Below, piece by piece: positions 7,481 to 16,109 of a DNA stretch of 64,000 nt. The notes below the pieces were generated by a model. The model did no database searches. It saw only the letters and a program-made list of their open reading frames with translations, and was not told where the DNA came from. The DNA is taken from the NCBI GenBank assembly GCA_035762085.1, contig DASTPT010000033.1, forward strand, positions 3,833-67,832, given 5' to 3'. The translations under genes were made by a program, and so were the position numbers. Within the stretch, counting starts at the first letter, position 1; each line of letters opens with the position of its first letter. Origin of the DNA: HRBIN12 sp035762085. Lineage in GTDB: Bacteria; Actinomycetota; UBA4738; HRBIN12.

Positions 7481-9100
7481 ATGGCTGTCAAGTTGCTGAA
7501 GTTCAGCGAGGAGGCTCGGCGCGGGCTCGAGGCGGGCGTGAACAAGCTCGCCGACGCCGTCGCGCTGACGCTCGGCCCGAAGGGCCACAACGTCGTGCTC
7601 GACAAGAAATGGGGACCCCCCACGATCACGAACGACGGCGTCACGATCGCGAAGGAGGTCGAGCTCGAGGACCCGTGGGAGAACATGGGCGCGCAGCTCG
7701 CGAAGGAGGTCGCCACCAAGACGAACGACGTCGCGGGTGACGGCACCACGACCGCGACGGTGCTCGCGCGGGCGATGGTCCGACACGGGATGCGCAACGT
7801 CGCCGCGGGTGCCAACCCGATGGCGCTGAAGCGCGGGATCGAGAAGGGCGTGTCCCTGGTCGTCGAGGCCATCAAGGACCAGGCGAAGGACGTCGAGTCG
7901 CGCGACGAGATCGCGCAGGTCGCGTCGATCTCGGCGGCCGACCCGGCGATCGGCGAGGTCCTGGCCGAGGCACTCGACAAGGTCGGCAAGGACGGCGTCG
8001 TCACGGTCGAGGAGTCCAACACGTTCGGCATGGAGCTCGAGTTCGTCGAGGGCATGCAGTTCGACAAGGGCTACATCTCCCCGTACTTCGTCACCGACCA
8101 GGAGCGGATGGAGGCGATCCTCGAGGACCCGTCCATCGTGCTCGTGAACAAGAAGGTCGGCAGCGTCCAGGAGCTGCTCCCGCTGCTCGAGAAGGTCCTC
8201 CAGGGCGGCAAGCCGCTGCTCATCATCGCCGAGGACGTCGAGGGCGAGGCGCTCGCGACGCTCGTCGTGAACAAGATCCGCGGCACGTTCAACGCCGTCG
8301 CGGTGAAGGCTCCCGGATTCGGCGATCGCCGCAAGGCGATGCTCCAGGACATCGCGACCCTCACGGGCGGCCAGGTCATCTCCGAGGAGGTCGGCCTGAA
8401 GCTCGAGAACGCAACGCTCGACCTGCTCGGCCGCGCGCGCAAGGTCGTCGTCACGAAGGACGACACCACGATCGTCGAGGGCGCGGGCGACGAGGAAGAG
8501 GTCAAGGGCCGCATCGCGCAGATCAAGGGCGAGATCGAGAACACGGACTCGGACTGGGACCGCGAGAAGCTCCAGGAGCGTCTCGCGAAGCTCTCGGGCG
8601 GGGTCGCCGTCGTGAAGGTCGGCGCGGCCACCGAGGTCGAGCTGAAGGAGAAGAAGCACCGGATCGAGGACGCCCTGTCCGCGACCCGGGCCGCGATCGA
8701 GGAAGGCATCGTCGCCGGCGGCGGCGTCGCCCTCATCCGCACGGAATCGGCGCTCGACAAGATCGACCTCGAGGGCGACGAGGCGACCGGCGCGAAGATC
8801 GTTCGCTCGGCGCTGTCCGCTCCGGCCAAGCTCATCGCCGAGAACGCCGGCGTCGAGGGCGCGGTGATCGTCGAGAAGATCCGCGCCGAGGGCGACCACC
8901 GCGGCTACGACGCCGCGACGGGCGAGTGGGTCGACATGTTCAAGGCCGGGATCCTCGATCCCGCCAAGGTCACGCGCTCGGCGCTCCAGAACGCGGCCTC
9001 GATCGCGGCGCTCGTGCTCACCACCGAGAGCGCCGTCGTCGAGAAGCCTGAGGAGGAGGACGAGGCTCCGGCCGGCGGCGGTCACGGCCACATGCACTGA
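7481..9100 (+). CDS. groEL: chaperonin GroEL
   Basis: Sixty-kilodalton chaperonin subunit of the double-ring folding machine. Its 539 residues span equatorial, intermediate and apical domains. The ATP-binding DGTTTATVLARAM segment and the LEDIATLTGG-type apical region (here LQDIATLTGG) are present, as is the DAATGEWVDM stretch near the C-terminus. The tail ends GGGHGHMH, a short histidine-containing form in place of the usual GGM repeats. A ribosome site (GAGGAGGG) precedes the ATG. Transcribed with groES; a GC-rich hairpin follows the stop. Confidence 0.98.
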   Translation: MAVKLLKFSEEARRGLEAGVNKLADAVALTLGPKGHNVVLDKKWGPPTITNDGVTIAKEVELEDPWENMGAQLAKEVATKTNDVAGDGTTTATVLARAMVRHGMRNVAAGANPMALKRGIEKGVSLVVEAIKDQAKDVESRDEIAQVASISAADPAIGEVLAEALDKVGKDGVVTVEESNTFGMELEFVEGMQFDKGYISPYFVTDQERMEAILEDPSIVLVNKKVGSVQELLPLLEKVLQGGKPLLIIAEDVEGEALATLVVNKIRGTFNAVAVKAPGFGDRRKAMLQDIATLTGGQVISEEVGLKLENATLDLLGRARKVVVTKDDTTIVEGAGDEEEVKGRIAQIKGEIENTDSDWDREKLQERLAKLSGGVAVVKVGAATEVELKEKKHRIEDALSATRAAIEEGIVAGGGVALIRTESALDKIDLEGDEATGAKIVRSALSAPAKLIAENAGVEGAVIVEKIRAEGDHRGYDAATGEWVDMFKAGILDPAKVTRSALQNAASIAALVLTTESAVVEKPEEEDEAPAGGGHGHMH

Positions 9101-9118
9101 GATCCGCAGATGGCGACG

Positions 9119-9144
9119 GGGGGGCCGGGCGTGCCCGGCCCCCT
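9119..9144 (+). terminator. hairpin terminator after groEL
   Basis: GGGGGCCGG and CCGGCCCCC form a nine-pair GC stem with a six-base loop, 19 bases past the groEL stop. It is followed by TCGTCGTCTT, only moderately T-rich. Confidence 0.6.
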
Positions 9145-9168
9145 CGTCGTCTTCATCTGGGCGCCCCG

Positions 9169-9186
9169 GTGCACCAGGTGCACCAG
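9169..9186 (+). repeat. tandem 9-bp repeat
   Basis: GTGCACCAG occurs twice head to tail in the region after groEL. The same intergenic region holds GTATCCCGAC at 9281 and again exactly 50 bp later at 9331. No function is assigned. Confidence 0.6.
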
Positions 9187-9368
9187 GACCTTGGACGATC
9201 CGGACGCCGGCGGGGCCCTCCGGCCTTCCCGGGCTTGCACCGTTCCTCGGCTGGAGCGATGTCCCCGGCGGCGTCCGGTCGTATCCCGACGGTAGGACCG
9301 GCCCCTCGCTTATCGCATCCGACCGGGGCCGTATCCCGACTACCGCAAGCGGACGGGCTCCCGCGGGG

Positions 9369-9767
9369 TCAGTCGGGCTGGCGTTCGAGCCCCGTCTTCG
9401 CCATCCCGACGACCAGGCCGATCGCGTAGACGACGGCGGCCCCGCACAGGAACCACCACAGGCGCGGCGAGCGGCCGTCCATCGACCCCGCGAACGCCGC
9501 GCCGGCGCCGAGCACCGCGATCCCGGCGGCCGTGAACACGAACGCCCAGGAGAACCACCAGCGCGTCTCGATCTGCACGGCGACGAGGACGTACATCATT
9601 GCGAACCCGAACGCCTGGACCGCCGACATCCGCACCCACGCGTACTCCACGAGCGGCACCTGGTCGCCGAGCGTCTCGGTCACCCACGCGGGGAACAGCC
9701 CGGCCGAGATCGCCCAGGCGAGGAGCCCCGCCGCCTCGAGGTACAGGACCCTGCGCAGGAGGTTCAC
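9369..9767 (-). CDS. small four-helix membrane protein
   Basis: Predicted integral membrane protein of 132 residues with four hydrophobic helices and no recognisable catalytic motif. The GTG start is chosen because it begins the first helix (LLRRVLYLEAAGLLAWAIS) and follows GGGAGGA with nine bases of spacing; the frame stays open upstream but that part is non-coding in character. It is divergent from the phosphatase-superfamily gene at 9874. Function unknown. Confidence 0.65.
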   Translation of the reverse strand: MNLLRRVLYLEAAGLLAWAISAGLFPAWVTETLGDQVPLVEYAWVRMSAVQAFGFAMMYVLVAVQIETRWWFSWAFVFTAAGIAVLGAGAAFAGSMDGRSPRLWWFLCGAAVVYAIGLVVGMAKTGLERQPD

Positions 9768-9873
9768 GGCCGCATATCCTCCCAGGTCGCGGCAGGGGCG
9801 CCTTGGTAGGATGACCGACCGGGAGCCCCCCACGGGCTCCCGTTCCGTGACCACCCGACCCACGAGGGAGCAC

Positions 9874-11271
9874 ATGACCGACACGCCCCGGGTCGCGGTC
9901 ATCGGGCTGGACTGCGCGACCCCCCAGCTCCTGTTCCGCGACTTCGCCACCGAGACACCGAACATCCACGAGCTGATGCAGCGCGGAATGCACGGCGACC
10001 TCGAGAGCATCACCCCGCCGATCACCGTCCCGGCCTGGGCCTGCGCGATGACCGGCAAGACGCCGGGCCAGCTCGGGATCTACGGGTTCCGCAACCGCAA
10101 GGACACGACCTACGACGGCCTGTCGATCGCGCACTCGGGCTCGATCAAGGAGCCGGCGGTCTGGGACCTGCTCGGGCAGAAGGGGCTCCGCTCGATGCTG
10201 ATCGGCGTGCCGCCCTCGTTCCCGCCGCCGAAGGACTTCCCCGGCTGGCGCGTCGGGTGCTTCCTCACCCCGGCGTCGGCCGATCGCTGGGCCTACCCGC
10301 AGGAGCTCGAGACCGAGATCGTCGAGGAGCTCGGCGGCGAGCACGACTACATCTTCGACATCCCGGACTTCCGCAAGGCCGGGTTCGACGTCGTCCTGGA
10401 CCAGGTCTTCAAGATGACCGAGCGCCGGTTCCTGGCGGGGCGCCGGCTCGCCCGGACGAAGCCGTGGGACTTCTTCATGCTGTGCGAGATCGCGCTCGAC
10501 CGGCTCCACCACGTGTTCTGGCAGCACTGGGACCCGACGCACCCGCTCCACGAGCCGGGCAACAAGTACGTGACCGCGTTCCAGGAGTACTACCGGTTCC
10601 TGGACCAGCAGGTCGCCTCGCTCCTGGAGGTGCTGCCCGAGGACGTCGTCACGATCGTGATGAGCGACCACGGCGCTCGTCCGATGATGGGCGGCCTGTG
10701 CTTCAACGACTGGCTGATCCGCGAGGGCTACCTGACGCTCGAGGACGAGCCCGAGCAGGTCATCCCGATCAAGGAGGCCAAGATCGACTGGAGCCGGACC
10801 GTCGCGTGGGGCGACGGCGGCTACTACGGCCGCCTGTTCCTGAACGTCAAGGGCCGCGAGCCGCAGGGCCAGATCGAGCCCGCCCGCTACGAGTCCGTGC
10901 GCGATGAGCTGATCCAGAAGCTCGAGGCGCAGACCGGCCCCGACGGCGAGCCGCTCGGCACCCGCGTGTTCAAGCCGCAGGACGTCTACCCGGACGTCCG
11001 CGGGGTGGCGCCCGACCTGATCGTCTACTTCGGCGACCTGTCGTGGCGCTCGGTCGGCTCGGTCGGCAACGCGAGCGTCTACACGTACGAGAACGACACC
11101 GGCCCGGACGGGGCCAACCACGACCGGGCGGGGATCTTCGCGATGGCGGGCCTGCCCGGGCAGCGGACGGGCGAGGTGAAGGGCCTGAACCTGATCGACG
11201 TCGGCCCCTCGATCCTCAGCCTCTACGGCATCGAGACGCCCGAGGGGGCGGTCGGAAGGAGCTTCCTGTGA
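9874..11271 (+). CDS. alkaline-phosphatase-superfamily phosphodiesterase/pyrophosphatase
   Basis: Metal-dependent hydrolase of the type I phosphodiesterase/nucleotide pyrophosphatase group, 465 residues, without a signal peptide and therefore probably cytoplasmic. Metal and nucleophile positions are visible: Asp13 in IGLDC, Thr51 in PPITVPAW as likely nucleophile, an LDRLHHVFW segment, MSDHG, and a late NHDRAG. The ATG follows GAGGGAG closely. Its TGA overlaps the GTG of the APS kinase gene by four bases, so the two are translationally coupled. The substrate cannot be read from sequence; a sulfate- or phosphate-containing nucleotide is an attractive guess from context. Confidence 0.85.
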   Translation: MTDTPRVAVIGLDCATPQLLFRDFATETPNIHELMQRGMHGDLESITPPITVPAWACAMTGKTPGQLGIYGFRNRKDTTYDGLSIAHSGSIKEPAVWDLLGQKGLRSMLIGVPPSFPPPKDFPGWRVGCFLTPASADRWAYPQELETEIVEELGGEHDYIFDIPDFRKAGFDVVLDQVFKMTERRFLAGRRLARTKPWDFFMLCEIALDRLHHVFWQHWDPTHPLHEPGNKYVTAFQEYYRFLDQQVASLLEVLPEDVVTIVMSDHGARPMMGGLCFNDWLIREGYLTLEDEPEQVIPIKEAKIDWSRTVAWGDGGYYGRLFLNVKGREPQGQIEPARYESVRDELIQKLEAQTGPDGEPLGTRVFKPQDVYPDVRGVAPDLIVYFGDLSWRSVGSVGNASVYTYENDTGPDGANHDRAGIFAMAGLPGQRTGEVKGLNLIDVGPSILSLYGIETPEGAVGRSFL

Positions 11272-11894
11272 CGCATCAGAAGGGGTTCACCGTGTGGTTC
11301 ACCGGGCTGTCGGGCTCGGGCAAGTCGACGATCGCGGAGATGCTCTACCACGAGTTCCAGGCGCGCGGCATGAAGACCGAGATCCTGGACGGCGACGTCG
11401 TCCGCCAGAACCTGAGCAAGGGCCTGGGGTTCAGCAAGGAGGACCGCGACACGAACATCCTGCGGATCGGGTTCGTGGCGAACCTGCTCACGCGGAACGG
11501 GGTCGCGGCGATCTGTTGTCCGATCAGCCCCTACAAGGCGACGCGCGACGCGAACCGCGAGCTGATCGGCGACTTCGTCGAGGTCTACGTGCACGCCACG
11601 CTGGAGGAGCTGGCCTCCAACCGCGACCCGAAGGGCCTGTACAAGAAGGCGATGGCGGGCGAGATCAAGGGCTTCACCGGCGTCGACGACCCGTACGAGG
11701 CCCCCGAGGACCCCGAGCTCGTCGTCGACACCATGGTCGAGACCCCCGAGGAGTCCCTCCAGAACGTGCTCACGAAGCTGAAGGACCTCGGATACCTCGA
11801 GGACGACACGAGGCTCGTCGAGGGCGACCGTCTGCACTCCGGGATGACCGACCTGCGGGTCCACGGCTCGGGGCACGTCGTCAAGGAGCACTGA
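11268..11894 (+). CDS. cysC: adenylyl-sulfate (APS) kinase
   Basis: Phosphorylates adenosine 5'-phosphosulfate to PAPS with ATP. It has 208 residues with the P-loop GLSGSGKS (residues 13-20), then DGDVVRQNL, LGFSKEDRD, CCPISPYKATRD and the KGLYKKAMAGEIKGFTG signature. The GTG start overlaps the upstream stop (GTGA) and follows GGAAGGA by seven bases. No sulfate adenylyltransferase (cysD/cysN/sat) is in the window, so the APS source must be encoded elsewhere or the role may differ from assimilation. A GC hairpin follows the gene. Confidence 0.92.
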   Translation: MTHQKGFTVWFTGLSGSGKSTIAEMLYHEFQARGMKTEILDGDVVRQNLSKGLGFSKEDRDTNILRIGFVANLLTRNGVAAICCPISPYKATRDANRELIGDFVEVYVHATLEELASNRDPKGLYKKAMAGEIKGFTGVDDPYEAPEDPELVVDTMVETPEESLQNVLTKLKDLGYLEDDTRLVEGDRLHSGMTDLRVHGSGHVVKEH

Positions 11895-11905
11895 GGAACC
11901 GTCGC

Positions 11906-11923
11906 CGCCGCCCTCGGGCGGCG
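11906..11923 (+). terminator. GC hairpin after APS kinase
   Basis: CGCCGCCC and GGGCGGCG are perfectly complementary, 12 bases past the stop. There is no T-run; the sequence continues into a candidate -10 box at 11927. It may reduce read-through into guaB3. Confidence 0.45.
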
Positions 11924-11926
11924 TGG

Positions 11927-11932
11927 TACCTT
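11927..11932 (+). promoter_or_regulatory. -10 box for a leaderless micro-ORF ahead of guaB3
   Basis: TACCTT lies six bases before an ATG at 11939, the same geometry as the leaderless genes elsewhere in this window. No good -35 is visible. Confidence 0.5.
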
Positions 11933-11938
11933 CCCCGC

Positions 11939-11953
11939 ATGGAGGACGTCTGA
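11939..11953 (+). CDS. possible four-codon leader peptide (MEDV)
   Basis: ATG GAG GAC GTC TGA begins where transcription should start from the TACCTT box. Its stop codon overlaps the first two bases of a strong hairpin that precedes guaB3. Too short for compositional support; proposed on position alone as a translated upstream ORF that could control guaB3. Confidence 0.35.
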   Translation: MEDV

Positions 11954-11979
11954 CGCCCACCCGGCAACGGGTGGGCGTC
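11952..11979 (+). promoter_or_regulatory. leader hairpin with GCAA tetraloop upstream of guaB3
   Basis: GACGCCCACCCG pairs perfectly with CGGGTGGGCGTC around a GCAA (GNRA) loop, giving a 12-bp stem. It ends about 10 bases before the guaB3 ribosome site (GGGGGAG) and has no T-run, so it looks like an RNA control element more than a terminator. Confidence 0.6.
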
Positions 11980-12001
11980 GCTGCATCCTGGGGGAGACGC
12001 G

Positions 12002-13162
12002 ATGGAGATCGAGATCGGCAAGGGCAAGGCGGCGCGCAGGGCGTACGGGTTCGACGAGGTCGCGATCGTGCCCTCGCGACGGACGCGAGACCCCGACGAC
12101 GTCGACATCTCCTGGGAGATCGACGCGTACGCGTTCCCGCTCCCGATGATGGCCAGCGCGATGGACGCGGCCGTGAGCCCGGCGACCGCGATCGAGGTCG
12201 GCCGCCTGGGCGGGCTGGCGTGCCTGAACCTCGAGGGCCTGTGGACGCGGTACGAGGACCCCGCGCCCGTCTACGAGGAGATCGCCTCGCTGCCCGACGA
12301 GAAGGCGACCCGCCGGATGCAGGAGCTGTACCAGGAGCCGGTGAATGAGGAGCTGATCGGGCGGCGGATCCAGGAGATCAAGGACGCCGGCGTGACCTCC
12401 TGTGCCTCGCTCACGCCGCAGCGGGTGGCCCGGTACCAGCAGCTCGTGCTCGACGCCGGGCTCGACGTCCTGGTGATCCAGGGCACGGTCGTCTCCGCCG
12501 AGCACGTCAGCACGCACTCCGAGCCGCTGAACCTGAAGGAGTTCATCCGCTCGTTCGACCTGCCGGTGATCGTGGGCGGCTGCGCGTCGTACACGACGGC
12601 GCTCCACCTGATGCGGACGGGGGCGATCGGCGTGCTCGTCGGCGTCGGCCCGGGCAACGCGTGCACCACGCGCGGTGTCCTCGGCGTGGGCGTCCCGCAA
12701 GCGACGGCGATCGCCGACGCCGCGGCCGCTCGGATGGAGCACCTGCGCGAGACCGGCCGCTACTGCCACGTGATCGCGGACGGCGGGATGCGGACGGGGG
12801 GCGACGTCGCGAAGGCGATCGCGTGCGGCGCCGACGCCGTGATGATCGGTTCGCCGCTCACGCGCGCGTACGAGGCGCCCGGCCGGGGCTACCACTGGGG
12901 GATGGCAACGTTCCACAGCACCCTGCCCCGCGGCGCCCGCGTGAAGACCCAGCAGGTCGCCAGCCTGGAGGAGATCCTTCTCGGCCCAGCGCACGAGAAC
13001 GACGGCACGTTCAACCTGTTCGGCGCCCTCCAGACGTCGATGGCCACCACGGGCTACGCGACGATCAAGGAGTTCCAGAAGGCGGAGCTGGTCGTCGCGC
13101 CGTCGATCAAGACCGAGGGCAAGACGTACCAGACCCAGCAGCGGGTGGGGATGGGGCACTGA
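12002..13162 (+). CDS. guaB3: GuaB3-family IMP dehydrogenase-related protein
   Basis: TIM-barrel protein of the IMP dehydrogenase/GMP reductase family, 386 residues and lacking the CBS pair of true GuaB. The catalytic cysteine (Cys221) lies in GVGPGNACTTR, preceded by the glycine-rich VGVGPG loop and followed by DGGMRTGGDVAKA and MIGSPL phosphate-binding segments. GGGGGAG precedes the ATG. It is four bases upstream of guaA, so an involvement in IMP to XMP conversion or purine balance is likely; the exact activity of this subfamily is less settled than GuaB. A structured leader precedes it. Confidence 0.9.
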   Translation: MEIEIGKGKAARRAYGFDEVAIVPSRRTRDPDDVDISWEIDAYAFPLPMMASAMDAAVSPATAIEVGRLGGLACLNLEGLWTRYEDPAPVYEEIASLPDEKATRRMQELYQEPVNEELIGRRIQEIKDAGVTSCASLTPQRVARYQQLVLDAGLDVLVIQGTVVSAEHVSTHSEPLNLKEFIRSFDLPVIVGGCASYTTALHLMRTGAIGVLVGVGPGNACTTRGVLGVGVPQATAIADAAAARMEHLRETGRYCHVIADGGMRTGGDVAKAIACGADAVMIGSPLTRAYEAPGRGYHWGMATFHSTLPRGARVKTQQVASLEEILLGPAHENDGTFNLFGALQTSMATTGYATIKEFQKAELVVAPSIKTEGKTYQTQQRVGMGH

Positions 13163-13166
13163 CGGC

Positions 13167-14711
13167 GTGAGCGCGCAGCACCCCCGGCCGGTCCTCGTCG
13201 TCGACCTCGGCGCGCAGTACGCCCAGCTGATCGCGCGGCGGGTTCGCGAGTGCCACGTCTACTCGGAGATCGTCGCGCACGACGCGACGGTCGAGGAGAT
13301 CCGCGCGCGGCGGCCCGCCGGCCTGATCCTCTCGGGCGGGCCGGCGTCCGTGTACGAGGAGGGGGCGCCCTCGGTCGATCCGGCGCTGTTCGAGCTCGGC
13401 GTGCCGGTCCTCGGGATCTGCTACGGGCACCAGCTCATGGCGCGGACGCTCGGCGGCGAGGTGGCGGCGACCGGGCAGCGCGAGTACGGGGGCACCACCC
13501 TCCACGTGACCGAGCGCGGCACTCTGCTGCTGGACCTGGCGCCCGAGGAGCCCGTCTGGATGAGCCACGGCGACGCCGTCACCCGTGCGCCGCACGGCTT
13601 CCGGGTCACGGCACGCACGGAGCAGATCCCGATCGCGGCGATGGAGGATCCCGAGCGCGGCCTGTTCTCCGTGCAGTTCCACCCAGAGGTGGCGCACACG
13701 CCGAAGGGGGTCGCCGTGATGAAGCGGTTCCTCTACGACGGCTGCGGCCTGCTGCCCGACTGGACGCCCGCGAACGTGATCGAGCGCGGCGTCGAGGCGA
13801 TCCGTGCACAGGTCGGCGACGCCCGCGTCCTGTGCGCGCTGTCCGGCGGCGTCGACTCGGCCGTGGCGGCGCTGCTCGTGCACAAGGCGGTGGGGGACCA
13901 GCTGACCTGCGTGTTCGTCGACACCGGCCTGCTCCGCGAGGGCGAACCCGAGCAGGTCGAGGAGACCTTCGGGCGGCACTTCAAGGTGCCGCTCGAGCAC
14001 GTGAAGGCTGCCGACCGGTTCCTGGCAAGGCTGGCCGGCGTCACCGATCCCGAGGACAAGCGCAAGCGGATCGGCACCGAGTTCATCCGGGTGTTCGAGG
14101 AGGTGGCGCGCGAGCACGCGGACGCAAGGTTCCTCGTGCAGGGCACGCTGTACCCGGACGTGATCGAGTCGGGGTCGAAGACGGCGGCCACGATCAAGAG
14201 CCATCACAACGTCGGCGGGCTGCCCGAGGAGATGGACCTCGAGCTCGTCGAGCCGCTGCGCGACCTGTTCAAGGACGAGGTCCGTCGCGTCGGCGCCGAG
14301 CTCGGCCTGCCCGAGGAGATCGTCCAGCGCCAGCCGTTCCCCGGCCCCGGGCTCGCCGTGCGGATCGTGGGCGAGGTCACATCGGAGACGCTCGCGATGG
14401 TCCGGGGTGCCGACCACATCGTGCGGGAGGAGATCAGGCGCGCCGGCCTGGAGCGCGAGACCTGGCAGGCGTTCTGCGTCCTGTTGGCCGAGGTCCGGAG
14501 CGTCGGCGTGATGGGCGACGGGCGCACGTACGAGCATCCGGTGATCCTGCGCGCCGTCACGAGCGAGGACGCGATGACCGCCGACTGGGCGCGGCTGCCG
14601 CACGAGGTCCTGGACCGGATCGCGAGCCGCGTGATCCGCGAGGTCCCCGGCGTGAACCGTGTCGCGTACGACGTGACGAGCAAGCCCCCCGGCACGATCG
14701 AATGGGAGTGA
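13167..14711 (+). CDS. guaA: GMP synthase (glutamine-hydrolysing)
   Basis: Converts XMP to GMP using glutamine and ATP, the last step of guanine nucleotide synthesis. Its 514 residues comprise a class I amidotransferase domain with the GICYGHQ nucleophile region and FHPEV histidine-glutamate segment, an ATP-pyrophosphatase domain with LSGGVDSAVAA, and the C-terminal dimerisation domain ending KPPGTIEWE. The GTG start lies four bases past the guaB3 stop, so the two form an operon. The C-terminal codons overlap the start of the following lipoprotein gene. Confidence 0.97.
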   Translation: MSAQHPRPVLVVDLGAQYAQLIARRVRECHVYSEIVAHDATVEEIRARRPAGLILSGGPASVYEEGAPSVDPALFELGVPVLGICYGHQLMARTLGGEVAATGQREYGGTTLHVTERGTLLLDLAPEEPVWMSHGDAVTRAPHGFRVTARTEQIPIAAMEDPERGLFSVQFHPEVAHTPKGVAVMKRFLYDGCGLLPDWTPANVIERGVEAIRAQVGDARVLCALSGGVDSAVAALLVHKAVGDQLTCVFVDTGLLREGEPEQVEETFGRHFKVPLEHVKAADRFLARLAGVTDPEDKRKRIGTEFIRVFEEVAREHADARFLVQGTLYPDVIESGSKTAATIKSHHNVGGLPEEMDLELVEPLRDLFKDEVRRVGAELGLPEEIVQRQPFPGPGLAVRIVGEVTSETLAMVRGADHIVREEIRRAGLERETWQAFCVLLAEVRSVGVMGDGRTYEHPVILRAVTSEDAMTADWARLPHEVLDRIASRVIREVPGVNRVAYDVTSKPPGTIEWE

Positions 14712-15391
14712 CCCGGCTCCGACGCTCGCCGCCCGCGCTCGCCGCCGCGCTGCTCGTCCTGGTCTCGGCGGCGTGCACCCGGGGTTCCGAGCCGGCCTCG
14801 GCCGCGTCGGGCTCGCCGGCCGCGACGTCGCCGAGCCCGACGCCGTCGCCGTCGCCGGAGGGCGACGAGGTCCGCACCGCGGTCGGCGGCGTCTCGACCG
14901 TCCGTCGCGAGGTCGTCCTGCCGCCCGAGCTGCTGCCGTACCCTTACACGACGCCCACGCCCGCGCCCGAGCGCACGGAGCTGGACGGCACGTACATCCG
15001 CATCCTGACGTTCGAGGAGGCCGGCGGCTTCCGGTACGCGATCCCGCGCCGGTGCCTGCGCTGCATCCCGTACAAGCTCGACCCCGGCGTCCACACCCTC
15101 GTGATCCACGAGGGCGCGTTCTACGTGAACCATCAGCTCTCGGGATTCACGGATCTCGGCCACGTCCAGATCGAGGCCGAGCGCGCGGCCTTCTTCAACG
15201 ATCCGATCTGCCCCCAGGCCCGCGGGGTCTACACCTGGACGCTCGACGGCAGGGAGCTGCGCCTCTCGCTCGTCGACGACCCGTGCTTCCCGGGCCGGGC
15301 CGAGGACCTCACGTTCTCGCCGTGGATCCGCGTGAACCCGTGCGTGTATCGGATCGACGACCTCTGGCCGGCCGCGCTCGGCTGCGTCTGA
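14702..15391 (+). CDS. putative lipoprotein of unknown function
   Basis: Exported 229-residue protein. A short basic start and hydrophobic segment end in LVSAAC, a plausible lipidation site, followed by a Ser/Pro/Ala-rich linker of the type that spans the cell wall. The mature domain contains RRCLRCIPYK and later cysteines (ICPQ, DDPCF, NPCVY) that could form disulfides. The ATG overlaps the end of guaA; a GTG at 14708 would give a four-base stop/start overlap and is equally possible. No family recognised. It converges on the sortase gene, which it may not be functionally tied to. Confidence 0.65.
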   Translation: MGVTRLRRSPPALAAALLVLVSAACTRGSEPASAASGSPAATSPSPTPSPSPEGDEVRTAVGGVSTVRREVVLPPELLPYPYTTPTPAPERTELDGTYIRILTFEEAGGFRYAIPRRCLRCIPYKLDPGVHTLVIHEGAFYVNHQLSGFTDLGHVQIEAERAAFFNDPICPQARGVYTWTLDGRELRLSLVDDPCFPGRAEDLTFSPWIRVNPCVYRIDDLWPAALGCV

Positions 15392-15434
15392 GGGATCGGG
15401 CGGGCGCGGCGGTCGGGGGCGACCGAACCGAAGC

Positions 15435-16103
15435 TCAGGCGCTCACGCGCTCGGCGAACACGACCAGCCGCTGGGCCGCCGAGAACCGCGGGTTGCACGT
15501 CGTGAGCACGAGCGTCGGCTCCTTCGTCTGGTCGAGGACCCATCCCTCGGACGGCAGGATGATCTGGCGGCGTGTGACCCGGTACTCGAACACCCCGTAC
15601 TCGGTCTCCAGCGTGATGCGGTCGCCCTCGCGGAGCCTGTCCAGGTCCCAGAACGGCGCGCCGTACGTGGTGCGGTGCCCGGCGATGCCCACGCGCCCCC
15701 TGTCCTCCCACGGGTACGCCGTCTGCGTGTAGTGGCCGGGGCCCTTCTTCAGGGCCTCGGTGCCGGTGCCTTCGACCACGACCATGTCCAGATCCATCCG
15801 CGGGATCACGAGGATCGCGACCGCCCTGCCCGGCACCTTGACGACCTCGTCCGCGGACGGTCCCGCCGAGGGATCCAGGGTCGCGACGCTGCCCTCGAAG
15901 CCCTCGCGCAGGTCGGACTGCGCCCGGCTCGTGGTGAGCCCCGTGCCCCACAGCAGCCACCCGAGGTAGCCGCCGATCGAGAGCGCGGCCAGCAGGAACA
16001 GGACGCCGACGACCCGCAGGACGCGGCCCCGATGGCCGCGGCGGCGCGGGGCCGTCCCGGCCTGGGGGAGCGCGTCGTCGGCGACGGTCGGTGAGCCCTG
16101 CAT
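15435..16103 (-). CDS. class E-type sortase
   Basis: Membrane-anchored transpeptidase that would attach surface proteins to the cell wall. It has 222 residues: a cytoplasmic basic N-terminus, one membrane helix (about 29-53), then the sortase barrel with the catalytic triad visible as His143 (AGHRTTYG), Cys203 (LTTCNPRF) and Arg212 (SAAQR). The TLxTC-type signature and HRTTYGAPF fit the class D/E group of actinobacteria. The ATG is six bases after GACACT, indicating a leaderless message, divergent from uvrD. No obvious substrate with a C-terminal sorting signal is present nearby. Confidence 0.92.
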   Translation of the reverse strand: MQGSPTVADDALPQAGTAPRRRGHRGRVLRVVGVLFLLAALSIGGYLGWLLWGTGLTTSRAQSDLREGFEGSVATLDPSAGPSADEVVKVPGRAVAILVIPRMDLDMVVVEGTGTEALKKGPGHYTQTAYPWEDRGRVGIAGHRTTYGAPFWDLDRLREGDRITLETEYGVFEYRVTRRQIILPSEGWVLDQTKEPTLVLTTCNPRFSAAQRLVVFAERVSA

Positions 16104-16109
16104 CGTTCC

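Noticed and set aside
7364..9097. A long minus-strand open frame opposite groEL
   Set aside because: It is the antisense shadow of groEL with no conserved motif or ribosome site.
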